Assembly: GCF_003946175.1 (NCBI RefSeq)
Contig: NZ_RHOK01000010.1
Location: 1 to 64,000, forward strand
DNA length: 64,000 nt
Reading direction: 5' to 3'
From: Lacticaseibacillus suibinensis
Lineage (GTDB): Bacteria; Bacillota; Bacilli; Lactobacillales; Lactobacillaceae
Shown here one piece after another: positions 22,261 to 30,194 of this stretch. The first letter of the stretch is position 1, and every line of letters begins with the position of its first letter. The notes under the pieces were generated by a model, which was not told where the DNA came from, searched no databases, and worked only from the letters and a program-made list of their open reading frames with translations. Made by a program: the position numbers and the translations under genes.

Positions 22261-22283
22261 AAAAAGGGCCGCAGCCCTTTTTG
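22261..22283 (-). terminator. Terminator of the ytxK-ackA unit
   Basis: AAAAAGGGC TGC GGCCCTTTTTT-type hairpin on the minus strand, immediately after the ackA stop. Confidence 0.85.
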
Positions 22284-22285
22284 AT

Positions 22286-23476
22286 TTACTTGCCTAAGCG
22301 CATGACGTCGCGGGCGATCATCAGTTCCTCGTTGGTTGGCACCAACAGGACCTTCACCTTCGAGTCATCACTGGAAATCAGCCGTTCTTTGGCCATGACA
22401 TTGTTACGCTCGTCATCAATCTTGGCGCCAAAGACACTCAAGGCATCAATGATTCGCTTACGCATCACAATGTCCCCTTCGCCCATGCCAGCCGTGAAGA
22501 CCAAGGCGTCGATGCCGCCCATTTCGGCGATGTAGCCAGCCACGTACTTCACAATGCGGTTGACGAAAATATCAATGGCGAGCTGAGATTCCGGCCGTTC
22601 ATGGCGCGTTTGTTCCAGTTCTCGCATGTCAGGCGACAAGCCTGACAAGGCATAAATCCCCGATTCCTTATTCAGGATATTCACCATGTCTTCAGGATCG
22701 GTGATGTGCAGCTTTTGCATCAGGAAAGCGACCAAGGAAGCGTCGATATCCCCACTGCGCGTGCTCATCGTTACCCCAGCCAGTGGGGTGAAGCCCATTG
22801 AGGTATCGAAGGACACGCCGTCTTTTTCGGCGGTGATGGAAACCCCAGAACCCAGATGCATGGTGACCATCTTCAAATCCTTGAGATCCTTGCCCAGCAT
22901 TTCAGCTGCGCGGTGGGAGACATAACGATGGCTGGTACCATGGGCACCGTACTTCCGAGCGCCATACTTTTCATAGTATTCGGGCTTGATGGAGTACAAG
23001 TAGTTCATCTTCGGCATCGTGCTGTGGAACGAGGTATCAAAGACCCCGATTTCTGGCACGCCAGGCAGCAGCTTCATGAACGCTTTGATGCCTTCCGCTT
23101 CGGCTGGGTTATGCAACGGGGCATATTCGGCCAAGGCTTCGACTTCCTTGAGCGACTTTTCGTCGAGTCGTTCGGATTTCTTGAAGCGCTCGCCACCTGC
23201 GACGATGCGGTGACCGACCCCTTGGATTTCCTTGTAGTCGGTAATGATTTTTAATTCGATCAAGGCTTTCAGCAGCATATCAACGGCCATTTCTGCCGTT
23301 GGAATATCCTGGTTCACGACGTATTTTTGACCGTCGCCATACTTGACCTTGAATTCGGAATTGGACAATCCCATCCGATCGACCATGCCGCTGGCGATCA
23401 CATGCTCTTCAGGCATCTGGAATAATTTCCACTTAAGCGTTGAACTACCGGCGTTGATTGCTAGAATTTTGGGCAT
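22286..23476 (-). CDS. ackA: Acetate kinase
   Basis: A 396-residue acetate kinase. KILAINAGSSTLKWKLF is the N-terminal ASKHA signature, and MVTMHLGSGVSITAEKDGVS, DTSMGFTPLAGVTMSTRSGD and FTAGMGEGDIVMRK cover the nucleotide- and acetate-binding motifs. It converts acetyl phosphate and ADP to acetate and ATP. The substrate partner Pta is encoded separately at 54816. The ATG at 23476 has GGAGATGTCAAA before it, 11 bases after the ytxK stop, the ytxK-ackA order also known in Bacillus. Confidence 0.97.
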   Translation of the reverse strand: MPKILAINAGSSTLKWKLFQMPEEHVIASGMVDRMGLSNSEFKVKYGDGQKYVVNQDIPTAEMAVDMLLKALIELKIITDYKEIQGVGHRIVAGGERFKKSERLDEKSLKEVEALAEYAPLHNPAEAEGIKAFMKLLPGVPEIGVFDTSFHSTMPKMNYLYSIKPEYYEKYGARKYGAHGTSHRYVSHRAAEMLGKDLKDLKMVTMHLGSGVSITAEKDGVSFDTSMGFTPLAGVTMSTRSGDIDASLVAFLMQKLHITDPEDMVNILNKESGIYALSGLSPDMRELEQTRHERPESQLAIDIFVNRIVKYVAGYIAEMGGIDALVFTAGMGEGDIVMRKRIIDALSVFGAKIDDERNNVMAKERLISSDDSKVKVLLVPTNEELMIARDVMRLGK

Positions 23477-23487
23477 TTTGACATCTC

Positions 23488-24498
23488 CTACGCTAAATTT
23501 TGCTTGGCCCAATCATGAACCGAAGCGATGAACTGGCGAAAAGCCGCTTGGTCAGTCAAGGCTGGGAACGCGCCCAGCAACACTTGTTTGACCTGATGCG
23601 TCTTGGAACCAGGGTTTTGCAAAATCAACAGGGACTTTTGGGCTTTGCTATCGGCAAATAAGTTTTGCGGTAGGTTCAAAAGCCCTTGAAAATGAACCGA
23701 ACGCGTTAACCAGGCGGTCAAGCTCTTGGCCTCATCAGATTGAAAGACACTGCTTGGCACAAAGAACAGGCCTAACCCACCAGGCTTCAAGGCGCGCAAG
23801 CTTTGTTCAATCAGCAAATGATGCGCATATGAATGGCCTTTAGGCGCAGCCGTTTCAAACTGTTTGGCCCGGTCATCCAAGGGATAGTACCCCACTGGCA
23901 AATCCGACACCACTAGATCCGCATCCTGAACCACCAGCGGCCCCAACGCATCTTGATGATAAAGCGCCACATCCAGTTGCTGGAGCGCACTACTCATCCC
24001 GGCGAAGGCCAGCAAAGTATCGTCGTTATCCACGCCGATGCCTTGCACCTTGAGCTTCAGTGCCGCGGCCAGTTGATTCATGGCGGCAAACAGCAAGTTG
24101 CCTGAGCCCACTGCCAAATCGGCGACTTTGACGGTTTCCGTTTGCGGCTTGATGAACACCGTGGCGATGAAGGTGGCCAGCTCGGCCATGGCATCAGGTG
24201 TCACCTGTTTATTCGGCTCCACCCCATCAATCGCAATGGCCTTCACCAGTAGTAGCTGCAGCGCTTGGCGGCATTCTTCAGCCGAAAACGTGCTCAAATC
24301 CAGTGGCGCGAATAACGCCTCCAACTTAGCCGTGGCGTCGGCATCGGGCACGCCATCTTGATGATTAATCATACCAGTTTGTAAGTCTTCGCCGGCTTCT
24401 GTGGCCGCCTCAACAAAACTAGTTTTGACTTGCTTGTGGAGCAAAGTCGCGGCCTGGTCTAAGGCCGAATATAACGATTCCATGTGCTCATTTGCCAC
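23488..24498 (-). CDS. ytxK: Class I SAM-dependent methyltransferase, YtxK family
   Basis: A 336-residue protein with a Rossmann methyltransferase core: VADLAVGSGNLLFAAMNQLA (motif I), KVQGIGVDNDDTLLAFAGMS (motif II) and ADLVVSDLPVGYYPLDDRAK, in which the usual NPPY of N6-adenine methylases reads SDLPVGYY. YtxK proteins sit between the comG operon and ackA in many Firmicutes. The substrate is unknown, and the altered catalytic tetrapeptide argues against ordinary DNA methylation. Confidence 0.88.
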   Translation of the reverse strand: MANEHMESLYSALDQAATLLHKQVKTSFVEAATEAGEDLQTGMINHQDGVPDADATAKLEALFAPLDLSTFSAEECRQALQLLLVKAIAIDGVEPNKQVTPDAMAELATFIATVFIKPQTETVKVADLAVGSGNLLFAAMNQLAAALKLKVQGIGVDNDDTLLAFAGMSSALQQLDVALYHQDALGPLVVQDADLVVSDLPVGYYPLDDRAKQFETAAPKGHSYAHHLLIEQSLRALKPGGLGLFFVPSSVFQSDEAKSLTAWLTRSVHFQGLLNLPQNLFADSKAQKSLLILQNPGSKTHQVKQVLLGAFPALTDQAAFRQFIASVHDWAKQNLA

Positions 24499-24528
24499 GC
24501 CTGTGGACCCCCTTAATCGTACAGAACC

Positions 24529-24557
24529 ATTCTACCGGTGCTTAAGGGGTTATTCAA
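24529..24557 (-). promoter_or_regulatory. Promoter of ytxK-ackA
   Basis: On the minus strand TTGAAT, 17 bases, TAGAAT, about 30 bases before the ytxK ATG. It lets ytxK and ackA be expressed without the upstream competence operon. Confidence 0.65.
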
Positions 24558-24596
24558 GCAAATAAATGAGCAAGCAATCGCCGCGAAGCGCCGCGT

Positions 24597-24779
24597 TTAC
24601 GGCAATGGAAGCCTTTTCCAGTGATTAAAGGCTTCACGCGTTGCTTGATCCTCTTTAGCCAATTGGGCCACATAATCGGCATGCCACACTGAAATCTGAT
24701 ACAAACTCCCTGCCCCTACCAATGTCGCTAGCGCCAGCAGCGCTAACGCAGAGATCAAAGCACTACCTCGCCGTCGCAT
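24597..24779 (-). CDS. comGG: ComGG-like minor pseudopilin
   Basis: A 60-residue protein from ATG 24779, overlapping the comGF end. It has a basic start (MRRRGSALISALALLALATL), a hydrophobic helix and a short polar tail. Its place at the end of the comG cluster and its prepilin-like N-terminus support ComGG. It is shorter than the usual ComGG of over 100 residues, so it may be truncated or divergent. Confidence 0.6.
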   Translation of the reverse strand: MRRRGSALISALALLALATLVGAGSLYQISVWHADYVAQLAKEDQATREAFNHWKRLPLP

Positions 24780-25227
24780 CGACCACCACCCCCGTGTACT
24801 GGCTGCCACTTAGCATGGTCAGTTGATACCGCACCACGCCTGGCTGCAGTAATGTGAACCGGATTTTCAAGGCGCCGTATAGCAAAGGGCTGTACCCTTT
24901 CTCACTGCCGTTGGTGCCCGCCGCAGAAAACTGTAAGTAATCGCGGCCATCCACTGAAGAGGCCAGCCGCTCTAAAATCCGAATTTGCTCCACTTGCGTT
25001 CGCGGCCCAATATGTTTGACCTTGAGTTGACTCGCCGCCACTGTCAGGATTTCACTTTCGCTCACATACCGCTCAATGGCAGCGGCGGCTTGATAATAAT
25101 CCAAGTCCGCCGCTGGTGGCGCGGCCGCTGTCACTTGAAAGAGCGGGCGCCACCACAACGCCAGACTCACCATCAAGCCCAAAGCCATCACGACTTCAGT
25201 CATCGTCGTTGCCGAATGTGAACGCAA
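24763..25227 (-). CDS. comGF: ComGF-like competence protein
   Basis: A 154-residue protein. I chose TTG 25227 because GGGAGG lies 7 bases upstream. It begins RSHSATTMTEVVMALGLMVS, a weak prepilin-like leader and helix, and carries FSAAGTNGSEKGYSPLLYGA near the middle, the kind of block conserved in ComGF. ComGF is needed for assembly of the competence pseudopilus. It overlaps comGE by 32 bases. Confidence 0.72.
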   Translation of the reverse strand: MRSHSATTMTEVVMALGLMVSLALWWRPLFQVTAAAPPAADLDYYQAAAAIERYVSESEILTVAASQLKVKHIGPRTQVEQIRILERLASSVDGRDYLQFSAAGTNGSEKGYSPLLYGALKIRFTLLQPGVVRYQLTMLSGSQYTGVVVDATAR

Positions 25228-25498
25228 ACCGCTGACCTCCCTCAAGCGCCTCCACGCTGCCGTTAGTGACGGTCACCTGCCAAGTATGTTGCCCAACGTT
25301 GATGTTTTGACTGCCAGTTTCACCTGGAGCAAGCAGGAGAAGCGCCACTTTAGCCGCGTAGCGTGCTTCCAGCGCGCGTTGCACTTGGGCGACCTGGGTT
25401 TGGTAAGCCGTTTGGACCAGCACCACCCACAACACCACCATGGCGACCACGGCAATGGCGGCCAGATGTTCCGCCAGCAAACTCGCGCGCCGTCTCAT
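25196..25498 (-). CDS. comGE: ComGE-like minor pseudopilin
   Basis: A 100-residue protein from ATG 25498 overlapping the comGD stop (ATGA). It has a basic start, RRRASLLAEHLAAIAVVAMV, a hydrophobic helix, then a short globular part with NINVGQHTWQVTVTNGSVEA. Assigned by position and prepilin-like start; sequence conservation in ComGE is low. Confidence 0.68.
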   Translation of the reverse strand: MRRRASLLAEHLAAIAVVAMVVLWVVLVQTAYQTQVAQVQRALEARYAAKVALLLLAPGETGSQNINVGQHTWQVTVTNGSVEALEGGQRFAFTFGNDDD

Positions 25499-25923
25499 TT
25501 GGCCGCCTCTTCTTTCTGGCGGAACAGGCCCCACTGCATCTGAAAACTCAGCGTCACCATTCGGCCATTACCGCGGGTCAATTTAATCGCCGTCACGCTA
25601 GAAAAGGCGCCGGCACCGCTATAGGTGATCACGCCGACACCAGCGGTCAACGCCATGCTGGCTGGCACCCGCAGGTAAGCAAAGCGGCCATCAGCGAGGG
25701 TAAAACTCAAAGCCCCTGCCGTCACGGTCAACTTGCCGGTTTGGCCGGTTTCATCCACCCGCCGGCGCAAGGTCGTCCAATTGACCGCCACGGCACGCAG
25801 AAACACTTCCTCTTGCTGATGCGCCAGCAACTGCCGACCTACCACCAGACTGCCGGCGGCCAGCAAGATAGTGACCGTTAACGCGGCCAACACTTCCATC
25901 AAGGTGAACGCTCGCCGGGTCAT
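25495..25923 (-). CDS. comGD: ComGD minor pseudopilin
   Basis: A 142-residue type IV pilin-like protein. RRAFTLMEVLAALTVTILLA is a clear class III leader with glutamate at +5 for cleavage and methylation by ComC peptidase. The remainder (LTVTAGALSFTLADGRFAYL) is the variable globular part. It belongs to the competence pseudopilus that brings DNA through the wall. Confidence 0.85.
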   Translation of the reverse strand: MTRRAFTLMEVLAALTVTILLAAGSLVVGRQLLAHQQEEVFLRAVAVNWTTLRRRVDETGQTGKLTVTAGALSFTLADGRFAYLRVPASMALTAGVGVITYSGAGAFSSVTAIKLTRGNGRMVTLSFQMQWGLFRQKEEAAK

Positions 25924-26225
25924 GGCGCGGTAAAGGCATGCGGCTGATAACTGGCCGCGCTGAGTTGCTCGACTTGTTTTTGGGTGATGATACCTGCCTT
26001 CACCAAACTAGCGGTAGTGGCAAAATCGGCCTCATTGCGGCCCGTCTGGCTGTAGGCAATCTCGATTTGGGCATTGACGGTGGCCACCATGCTTTGCAAC
26101 TGCCGGGCGTTAGCCTGATCGACTTGGGTTTTGATGGTCACCACCAAGGTCAAGGTCAGCACAATAATCAGCCCCAAAGCAGCAAGCACTTCAATCAAGG
26201 TAAAAGCCCGGCGGCGTTTTTTCAT
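25920..26225 (-). CDS. comGC: ComGC major pseudopilin
   Basis: A 101-residue protein starting KKRRRAFTLIEVLAALGLII, the type IV prepilin cleavage motif with Glu5, followed by QVDQANARQLQSMVATVNAQ and LVKAGIITQKQVEQLSAA, the ComGC C-terminal pattern. It is the main subunit of the DNA-uptake pseudopilus and is processed by ComC (not in this window). Confidence 0.93.
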   Translation of the reverse strand: MKKRRRAFTLIEVLAALGLIIVLTLTLVVTIKTQVDQANARQLQSMVATVNAQIEIAYSQTGRNEADFATTASLVKAGIITQKQVEQLSAASYQPHAFTAP

Positions 26226-26226
26226 G

Positions 26227-27195
26227 TCAGTAACCTCCTAAACCGCCATACAGCGGTAACAGCAGTTCACGATACATCAGGACGATTTGACCGCCAATCA
26301 ACAAAAACATCACCGGCTGCACCACTGCCAGCCACCGCGACAAGGTCGCCTCAAAAGCCTGCAGGCGCTGGGCCGCAAACACCCGCATTCCTTCCGCTAC
26401 CACTTTTTCGGACTGACCCAGGCTCATCAATTCCGCCACGGCCGGATCAATCAGCGGTTGCTGGAGGGCCGTGCTCGCCTTGGCGCCTTGGGCCAAAGCC
26501 GTTTGCACCGCCTCAGCAGTCGCATGCAACGGACTGGTCGCTAATTGACTCAGCTGGCGAAGATAATCCGGCAAGGTCAAGCCTGCCGCCAAAAATTGCG
26601 CTAAGCCGCTGGTAAAAAGATATTGATAATACTGCTTGGCCGCCCCCTGAACGCCAGGCAGGCCCAGGAGCCACTGCGCTTTTTTGGGGGCCGCGGCGCG
26701 GTGAAACTGCCAGCCCATGAGGCTGCCAAACACTGCCACCCCGGTGAGACCCAGGGCTTCTTCGGCCAACAGTGGCGACGGGCGTGAGCTTAACAACGGC
26801 AGCACACCAATCATCAAGCCTACTTGCAGCACCACCAGCAGCCCAATCAACACTGCCGGATACAAGAGCAGTAGTTGCAGTTTACGGCGACTTTGGGTTT
26901 GCACCTCCATGAATTGGCTGGCGGCGCCCAGTGCACCGGCCAAATCGCCGTGCCCAGCGGCCAGCGTCAGTTGTTGCACAATCACCGGATGAAACCCAAT
27001 CATTGCCACCCCTTCGGCCAACGGCGCTCCCGCCGCCAACTTGGCGGTGAGTTGCTGCCAGTGCGGTTGATACCCGGCAAAATTTAAGCCAATGATGGTC
27101 AGTGCCACCCGCAGCGAAAAGCCGGCCATCAGGAGCTGGCGCAACTGGCTGCAGACTGCCACCTGCACGGTCAGAGGAATCTTTTTACGCGTCAT
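26227..27195 (-). CDS. comGB: ComGB type II secretion/pilus F-like membrane protein
   Basis: A 322-residue GspF-domain protein from ATG 27195. It has two repeats of the T2SSF domain, AGAPLAEGVAMIGFHPVIVQ and AQGAKASTALQQPLIDPAVA, each ahead of hydrophobic segments. It is the polytopic platform of the competence pilus and works with the ATPase ComGA. It overlaps comGA by 11 bases. Confidence 0.92.
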   Translation of the reverse strand: MTRKKIPLTVQVAVCSQLRQLLMAGFSLRVALTIIGLNFAGYQPHWQQLTAKLAAGAPLAEGVAMIGFHPVIVQQLTLAAGHGDLAGALGAASQFMEVQTQSRRKLQLLLLYPAVLIGLLVVLQVGLMIGVLPLLSSRPSPLLAEEALGLTGVAVFGSLMGWQFHRAAAPKKAQWLLGLPGVQGAAKQYYQYLFTSGLAQFLAAGLTLPDYLRQLSQLATSPLHATAEAVQTALAQGAKASTALQQPLIDPAVAELMSLGQSEKVVAEGMRVFAAQRLQAFEATLSRWLAVVQPVMFLLIGGQIVLMYRELLLPLYGGLGGY

Positions 27196-28039
27196 GTCCT
27201 TCCTCCCGTCCAAACGCCAGCGTGACCTCGGGATGCACCACTGGCTTGAAGGCCAACTTCACCGCCGCAGCGGCTTGCACTGCGGCCTCGACTAACTGGG
27301 GCGCCACCCCAAGCGACTGTAGCCGTAGCCAGACCAAGTCGGCGCGATCGGCATGCACGGTTGTCAACACCGTGTGGCCGCTAATGGCCGCCTCACAAGC
27401 AGTCGTGGCCGTCTCCAAATCGCGAATTTCGCCAATCACCAACACATCAGGCCGGTGGCGCAGCGCTGCTTTGAGCAAAGCCGCATAGCTCATGGCCGCC
27501 TCGGGATTGACTTGGAGCTGCAAGAAAGTCGGTTGCCAAATTTCCACGGGATCTTCGATGGTCATCACCATCTGTGTTGCCGCCAGCTCAGTGGCAATCT
27601 GATACAGCAAGGTCGTTTTGCCGCTGCCAGTGGGGCCGCACAGCACCAGCATGCCAGAATGCTGCAGCGCGGCCAAGAGTTGTGTCACCACCGGCCGACT
27701 CCAGCCATCCAGCGGCGGCACCCCGTAAATCAGCCGCGCCACCAAGGTTTCTTGCGCCTGAAAATCGGCCACCGTGCTCAATCGCAGCGTTAATTGTAAG
27801 CTCGCCACCGTTACTGCCCCCAGCTGGACGCGCCGCGTTTCCGATACGTTCATCCCCGCGTCATATTTCAAAGCGTTGATCCAATTGCGGCCCTGCGCTG
27901 CGGCCACCACCTTCAGCAACGTCGGACCGCTGGGCGCGCGGAGCATAACCGCCAGGCCAGCGGGTTTGGGCAGCAAATACACATCGCTCGCCTGCTGGGC
28001 TTTAGCCTGACGAAAGATTTCAAGCAGGGCCGCATCCAT
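27185..28039 (-). CDS. comGA: ComGA traffic ATPase of the competence pilus
   Basis: A 284-residue secretion ATPase: Walker A LVLCGPTGSGKTTLLYQIA, Asp box MTIEDPVEIW, Walker B DVLVIGEIRDLETA and His box TVLTTVHADRADLVW. The N-terminal domain is short, as in other ComGA. It powers pseudopilus extension. ATG 28039 has GCGAGGTGGTCAAA before it; upstream in-frame codons are less well placed. All seven comG genes are open, so the operon looks intact. Confidence 0.94.
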   Translation of the reverse strand: MDAALLEIFRQAKAQQASDVYLLPKPAGLAVMLRAPSGPTLLKVVAAAQGRNWINALKYDAGMNVSETRRVQLGAVTVASLQLTLRLSTVADFQAQETLVARLIYGVPPLDGWSRPVVTQLLAALQHSGMLVLCGPTGSGKTTLLYQIATELAATQMVMTIEDPVEIWQPTFLQLQVNPEAAMSYAALLKAALRHRPDVLVIGEIRDLETATTACEAAISGHTVLTTVHADRADLVWLRLQSLGVAPQLVEAAVQAAAAVKLAFKPVVHPEVTLAFGREEGHDA

Positions 28040-28056
28040 TTTGACCACCTCGCATA

Positions 28057-28069
28057 GATATTTCGCAAA
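28057..28069 (-). promoter_or_regulatory. Candidate competence sigma-factor box upstream of comGA
   Basis: On the minus strand TTTGCGAAATATC lies about 20-30 bases before the comGA ATG. It resembles the cin/com box (TTTACGAATA-like) recognised by ComX-type sigma in streptococci and lactococci, with two differences. No ordinary -10/-35 pair fits the short gap after the yebC terminator. Confidence 0.35.
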
Positions 28070-28080
28070 GCGGCGCATCA

Positions 28081-28112
28081 AAAAAGCCCTGAGCTTAAGT
28101 TCAGCTCAGGGC
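28081..28112 (-). terminator. Terminator after yebC
   Basis: GCCCTGAGCT and AGCTCAGGGC form a 10-bp stem on the minus strand, followed by TTTTTTG. It separates yebC from the comG operon. Confidence 0.88.
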
Positions 28113-28125
28113 AACCGGTCGCCGC

Positions 28126-28863
28126 TTATTCAGCGTCGTCAGGCCATTGCGCGGAAGTGTAGACGTTTTGCACGTCATCGTTATCTTCAAGCGCATCAAT
28201 CAAGTTTTGGAAGGTTTCAAGCTTTTCTTCTGGAATCGGCACGGTGTTTTGGGGCACCATGGTCAATTCAGAGGTGGTGAAGTGGAAACCTTGTTCTTCC
28301 AAGGAATCCCGGACTTCAGTAAAGTCCTTAGGATCGGTGTAGATCTCGAATTCGTCGTCAGACGTTTGCAAATCTTCAGCCCCTGCTTCGAGCACCGCTT
28401 CAAGCATTTGGTCCTCATCCACATCGAGCCCTTCACGGTCGATCACGAAATAACCGCGCCGGTCGAACATGTAAGAAACGGCCCCAGCCGTCGCCATGGT
28501 GCCACCATGGCGCGTGATAGCCACCCGCACATCGGAGGATGTCCGGTTTTTGTTATCGGTCAAGGCTTCGACCAAAATCGCGATGCCGGCTGGCCCATAA
28601 CCTTCATAGGTCACTTCATCATAACGCGTCGCATCGCCGCCATCCGCTTTATCTAAGGCGCGTTTCACGTTGTCCTTAGGCATGTTGGCAGCGCGTGCTT
28701 TATCCATGACTAACCGAAGCGAAGGGTTGTTGTTGGGGTCAGAACCACCTTGCTTTGCTGCCATGAAAAGCTCACGGGAGATTTTCTGGAAAATTTTGCC
28801 GCGCTTGGCGTCCTGAGCGTTTTTACGGCCCTGGATGTTGTGCCATTTGGAATGTCCTGACAT
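28126..28863 (-). CDS. YebC/PmpR/TACO1 family protein
   Basis: A 245-residue protein opening [20 protein letters not shown] with the family blocks [10 protein letters not shown]-like [39 protein letters not shown] and [19 protein letters not shown]. Members have been described as transcriptional regulators and, more recently, as ribosome-associated factors relieving stalls at polyproline. Monocistronic here. Length and start agree with the family. Confidence 0.95.
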   Translation of the reverse strand: MSGHSKWHNIQGRKNAQDAKRGKIFQKISRELFMAAKQGGSDPNNNPSLRLVMDKARAANMPKDNVKRALDKADGGDATRYDEVTYEGYGPAGIAILVEALTDNKNRTSSDVRVAITRHGGTMATAGAVSYMFDRRGYFVIDREGLDVDEDQMLEAVLEAGAEDLQTSDDEFEIYTDPKDFTEVRDSLEEQGFHFTTSELTMVPQNTVPIPEEKLETFQNLIDALEDNDDVQNVYTSAQWPDDAE

Positions 28864-28957
28864 CGTAAACCCTCTTTTCGAATGAATGTAATATGCACAT
28901 AAACGCTATAGAGTATAGCAAAAAACGCTTGCCGGTTCAATCACTAACCGCCAGCGC

Positions 28958-29629
28958 TTACACGACCAAATGCCGATGCTTGAGCTGCGGAAACACCCAG
29001 CGGTCTGCCAGCCCCACAATCGCCCCTTGCGCCACCAGCGAGAATAAGGTGCCAATGTTCAAGGCATACGCCTGCCGCGTCGCCAAGACACAGATAATGA
29101 TCAAGGTAATTGGCGGCACATAAGACAGCGGCTGCGCCAGCGCGGCATTACCACGCAAAAAGTGAAACCGCAGAATCTGCATTAAATCATCGTTGGGGTG
29201 CAACATCACATTCAGCCGCTGATAAATCGAGACGGCTACCCCGGTGCACACAATCCCGAACAAATCCAAAACGACCCGCCAAAGTAGCGGCAACGCGACT
29301 AACGGGGTCATGCCAATCAAGCGGGCAAACCACGACACCAAAAACGAAAACGGAATCATAAAAATAAAGTTGCCCGCAATCCGCCGCCATTCCAGCCGCC
29401 GCAGCACCAAGGCGTTAAATAGCACCACCGCCACCCCTTCGGCCAGCAGCACCGTCAGCAGCGTTAAGTGCAGGGCATGGGCCAGGTTCACCGCCGAAGC
29501 CGTCCAAAGTGCCGAGCCTAGATTCATCGCGACGGTTAACCCGTTGCCAAAGCCATTCAGTAAAATCGAAAACACAAAATACCCGATTAATTGCCGCGAG
29601 CGCAGCGGCGCGTCATTTCTGGCCTTCAT
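28958..29629 (-). CDS. YczE/YitT-like integral membrane protein
   Basis: A 223-residue protein with five or six spans. It opens RSRQLIGYFVFSILLNGFGN, followed by LTVAMNLGSALWTASAVNLA, the type of N-terminal region seen in YczE-like proteins, and later has GIVCTGVAVSIYQRLNVMLH. The molecular function is unknown. It overlaps the VanZ-like gene by 4 bases, so the two are co-transcribed. Confidence 0.78.
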   Translation of the reverse strand: MKARNDAPLRSRQLIGYFVFSILLNGFGNGLTVAMNLGSALWTASAVNLAHALHLTLLTVLLAEGVAVVLFNALVLRRLEWRRIAGNFIFMIPFSFLVSWFARLIGMTPLVALPLLWRVVLDLFGIVCTGVAVSIYQRLNVMLHPNDDLMQILRFHFLRGNAALAQPLSYVPPITLIIICVLATRQAYALNIGTLFSLVAQGAIVGLADRWVFPQLKHRHLVV

Positions 29630-30111
29630 CCTCGCCGCCTCCTTGCCCGCACTGCCTGAATGGCCAGGGTCACCATAATACCCACCGCCGCCCCGGCCGC
29701 GTCCAACATCACATCTTGGAACAACGGCGAGCGGCCAGGCGTAAAGCCTTGATGAAATTCATCGAAAGCCGCCAGGCCGGTGCAGGCAAAAAATAGCAGT
29801 CCCGCGCGCAGCCACGTCGGCGTCACTGCTTTGCGCAGGGCCACGGTAAGCCCCGCTGCGAGTGCCAGGTAGGTGCCAAAATGCGCCAACTTCCGCAAGA
29901 AGAATTCGATCACCACCGCTGGCCCTTTCACCTGCGTGCTGATATGCTGATCAGCCCACCAAAAATCGACCCCAGCCAGCCACTTAGGCCCGCGCCGCCC
30001 AACCAACTGGGTCAGCCACGGCACCAGGGACTGCTGACGGTAAGTCATGCTCGAACTGATGAATAGTAGAATTAAGATTCCGGCAACAATCAACCAACCT
30101 CTGCGGCGCAC
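29626..30111 (-). CDS. VanZ-like family protein
   Basis: A 161-residue protein with four spans. The family motifs are RKLAHFGTYLALAAG and AFDEFHQGFTPGRSPLFQDV followed by LDAAGAAVGI. VanZ confers low-level teicoplanin resistance in enterococci; chromosomal homologues in lactobacilli have no proven role. It is the first gene of a two-gene unit with the YczE-like gene. Confidence 0.87.
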   Translation of the reverse strand: MRRRGWLIVAGILILLFISSSMTYRQQSLVPWLTQLVGRRGPKWLAGVDFWWADQHISTQVKGPAVVIEFFLRKLAHFGTYLALAAGLTVALRKAVTPTWLRAGLLFFACTGLAAFDEFHQGFTPGRSPLFQDVMLDAAGAAVGIMVTLAIQAVRARRRRG

Positions 30112-30162
30112 GTGATCCCCTCATTTCCTTTCGCTAGCATAGCACACGCCATAAGCCAGCGG

Positions 30163-30168
30163 TATAAT
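30163..30168 (+). promoter_or_regulatory. -10 box of the pepF promoter
   Basis: A perfect TATAAT lies 27 bases before the pepF ATG, with an AAGGAGG site between. The sequence 17 bases upstream is a poor -35. Confidence 0.5.
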
Positions 30169-30194
30169 GAGGAAAATTATAAGGAGGTTTTCCC

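Noticed and set aside
24597-25498. Frameshift in the end of the comG operon.
   Set aside because: comGE, comGF and comGG overlap in different frames, but each has its own ribosome site and expected N-terminal helix, so overlap is normal gene arrangement.
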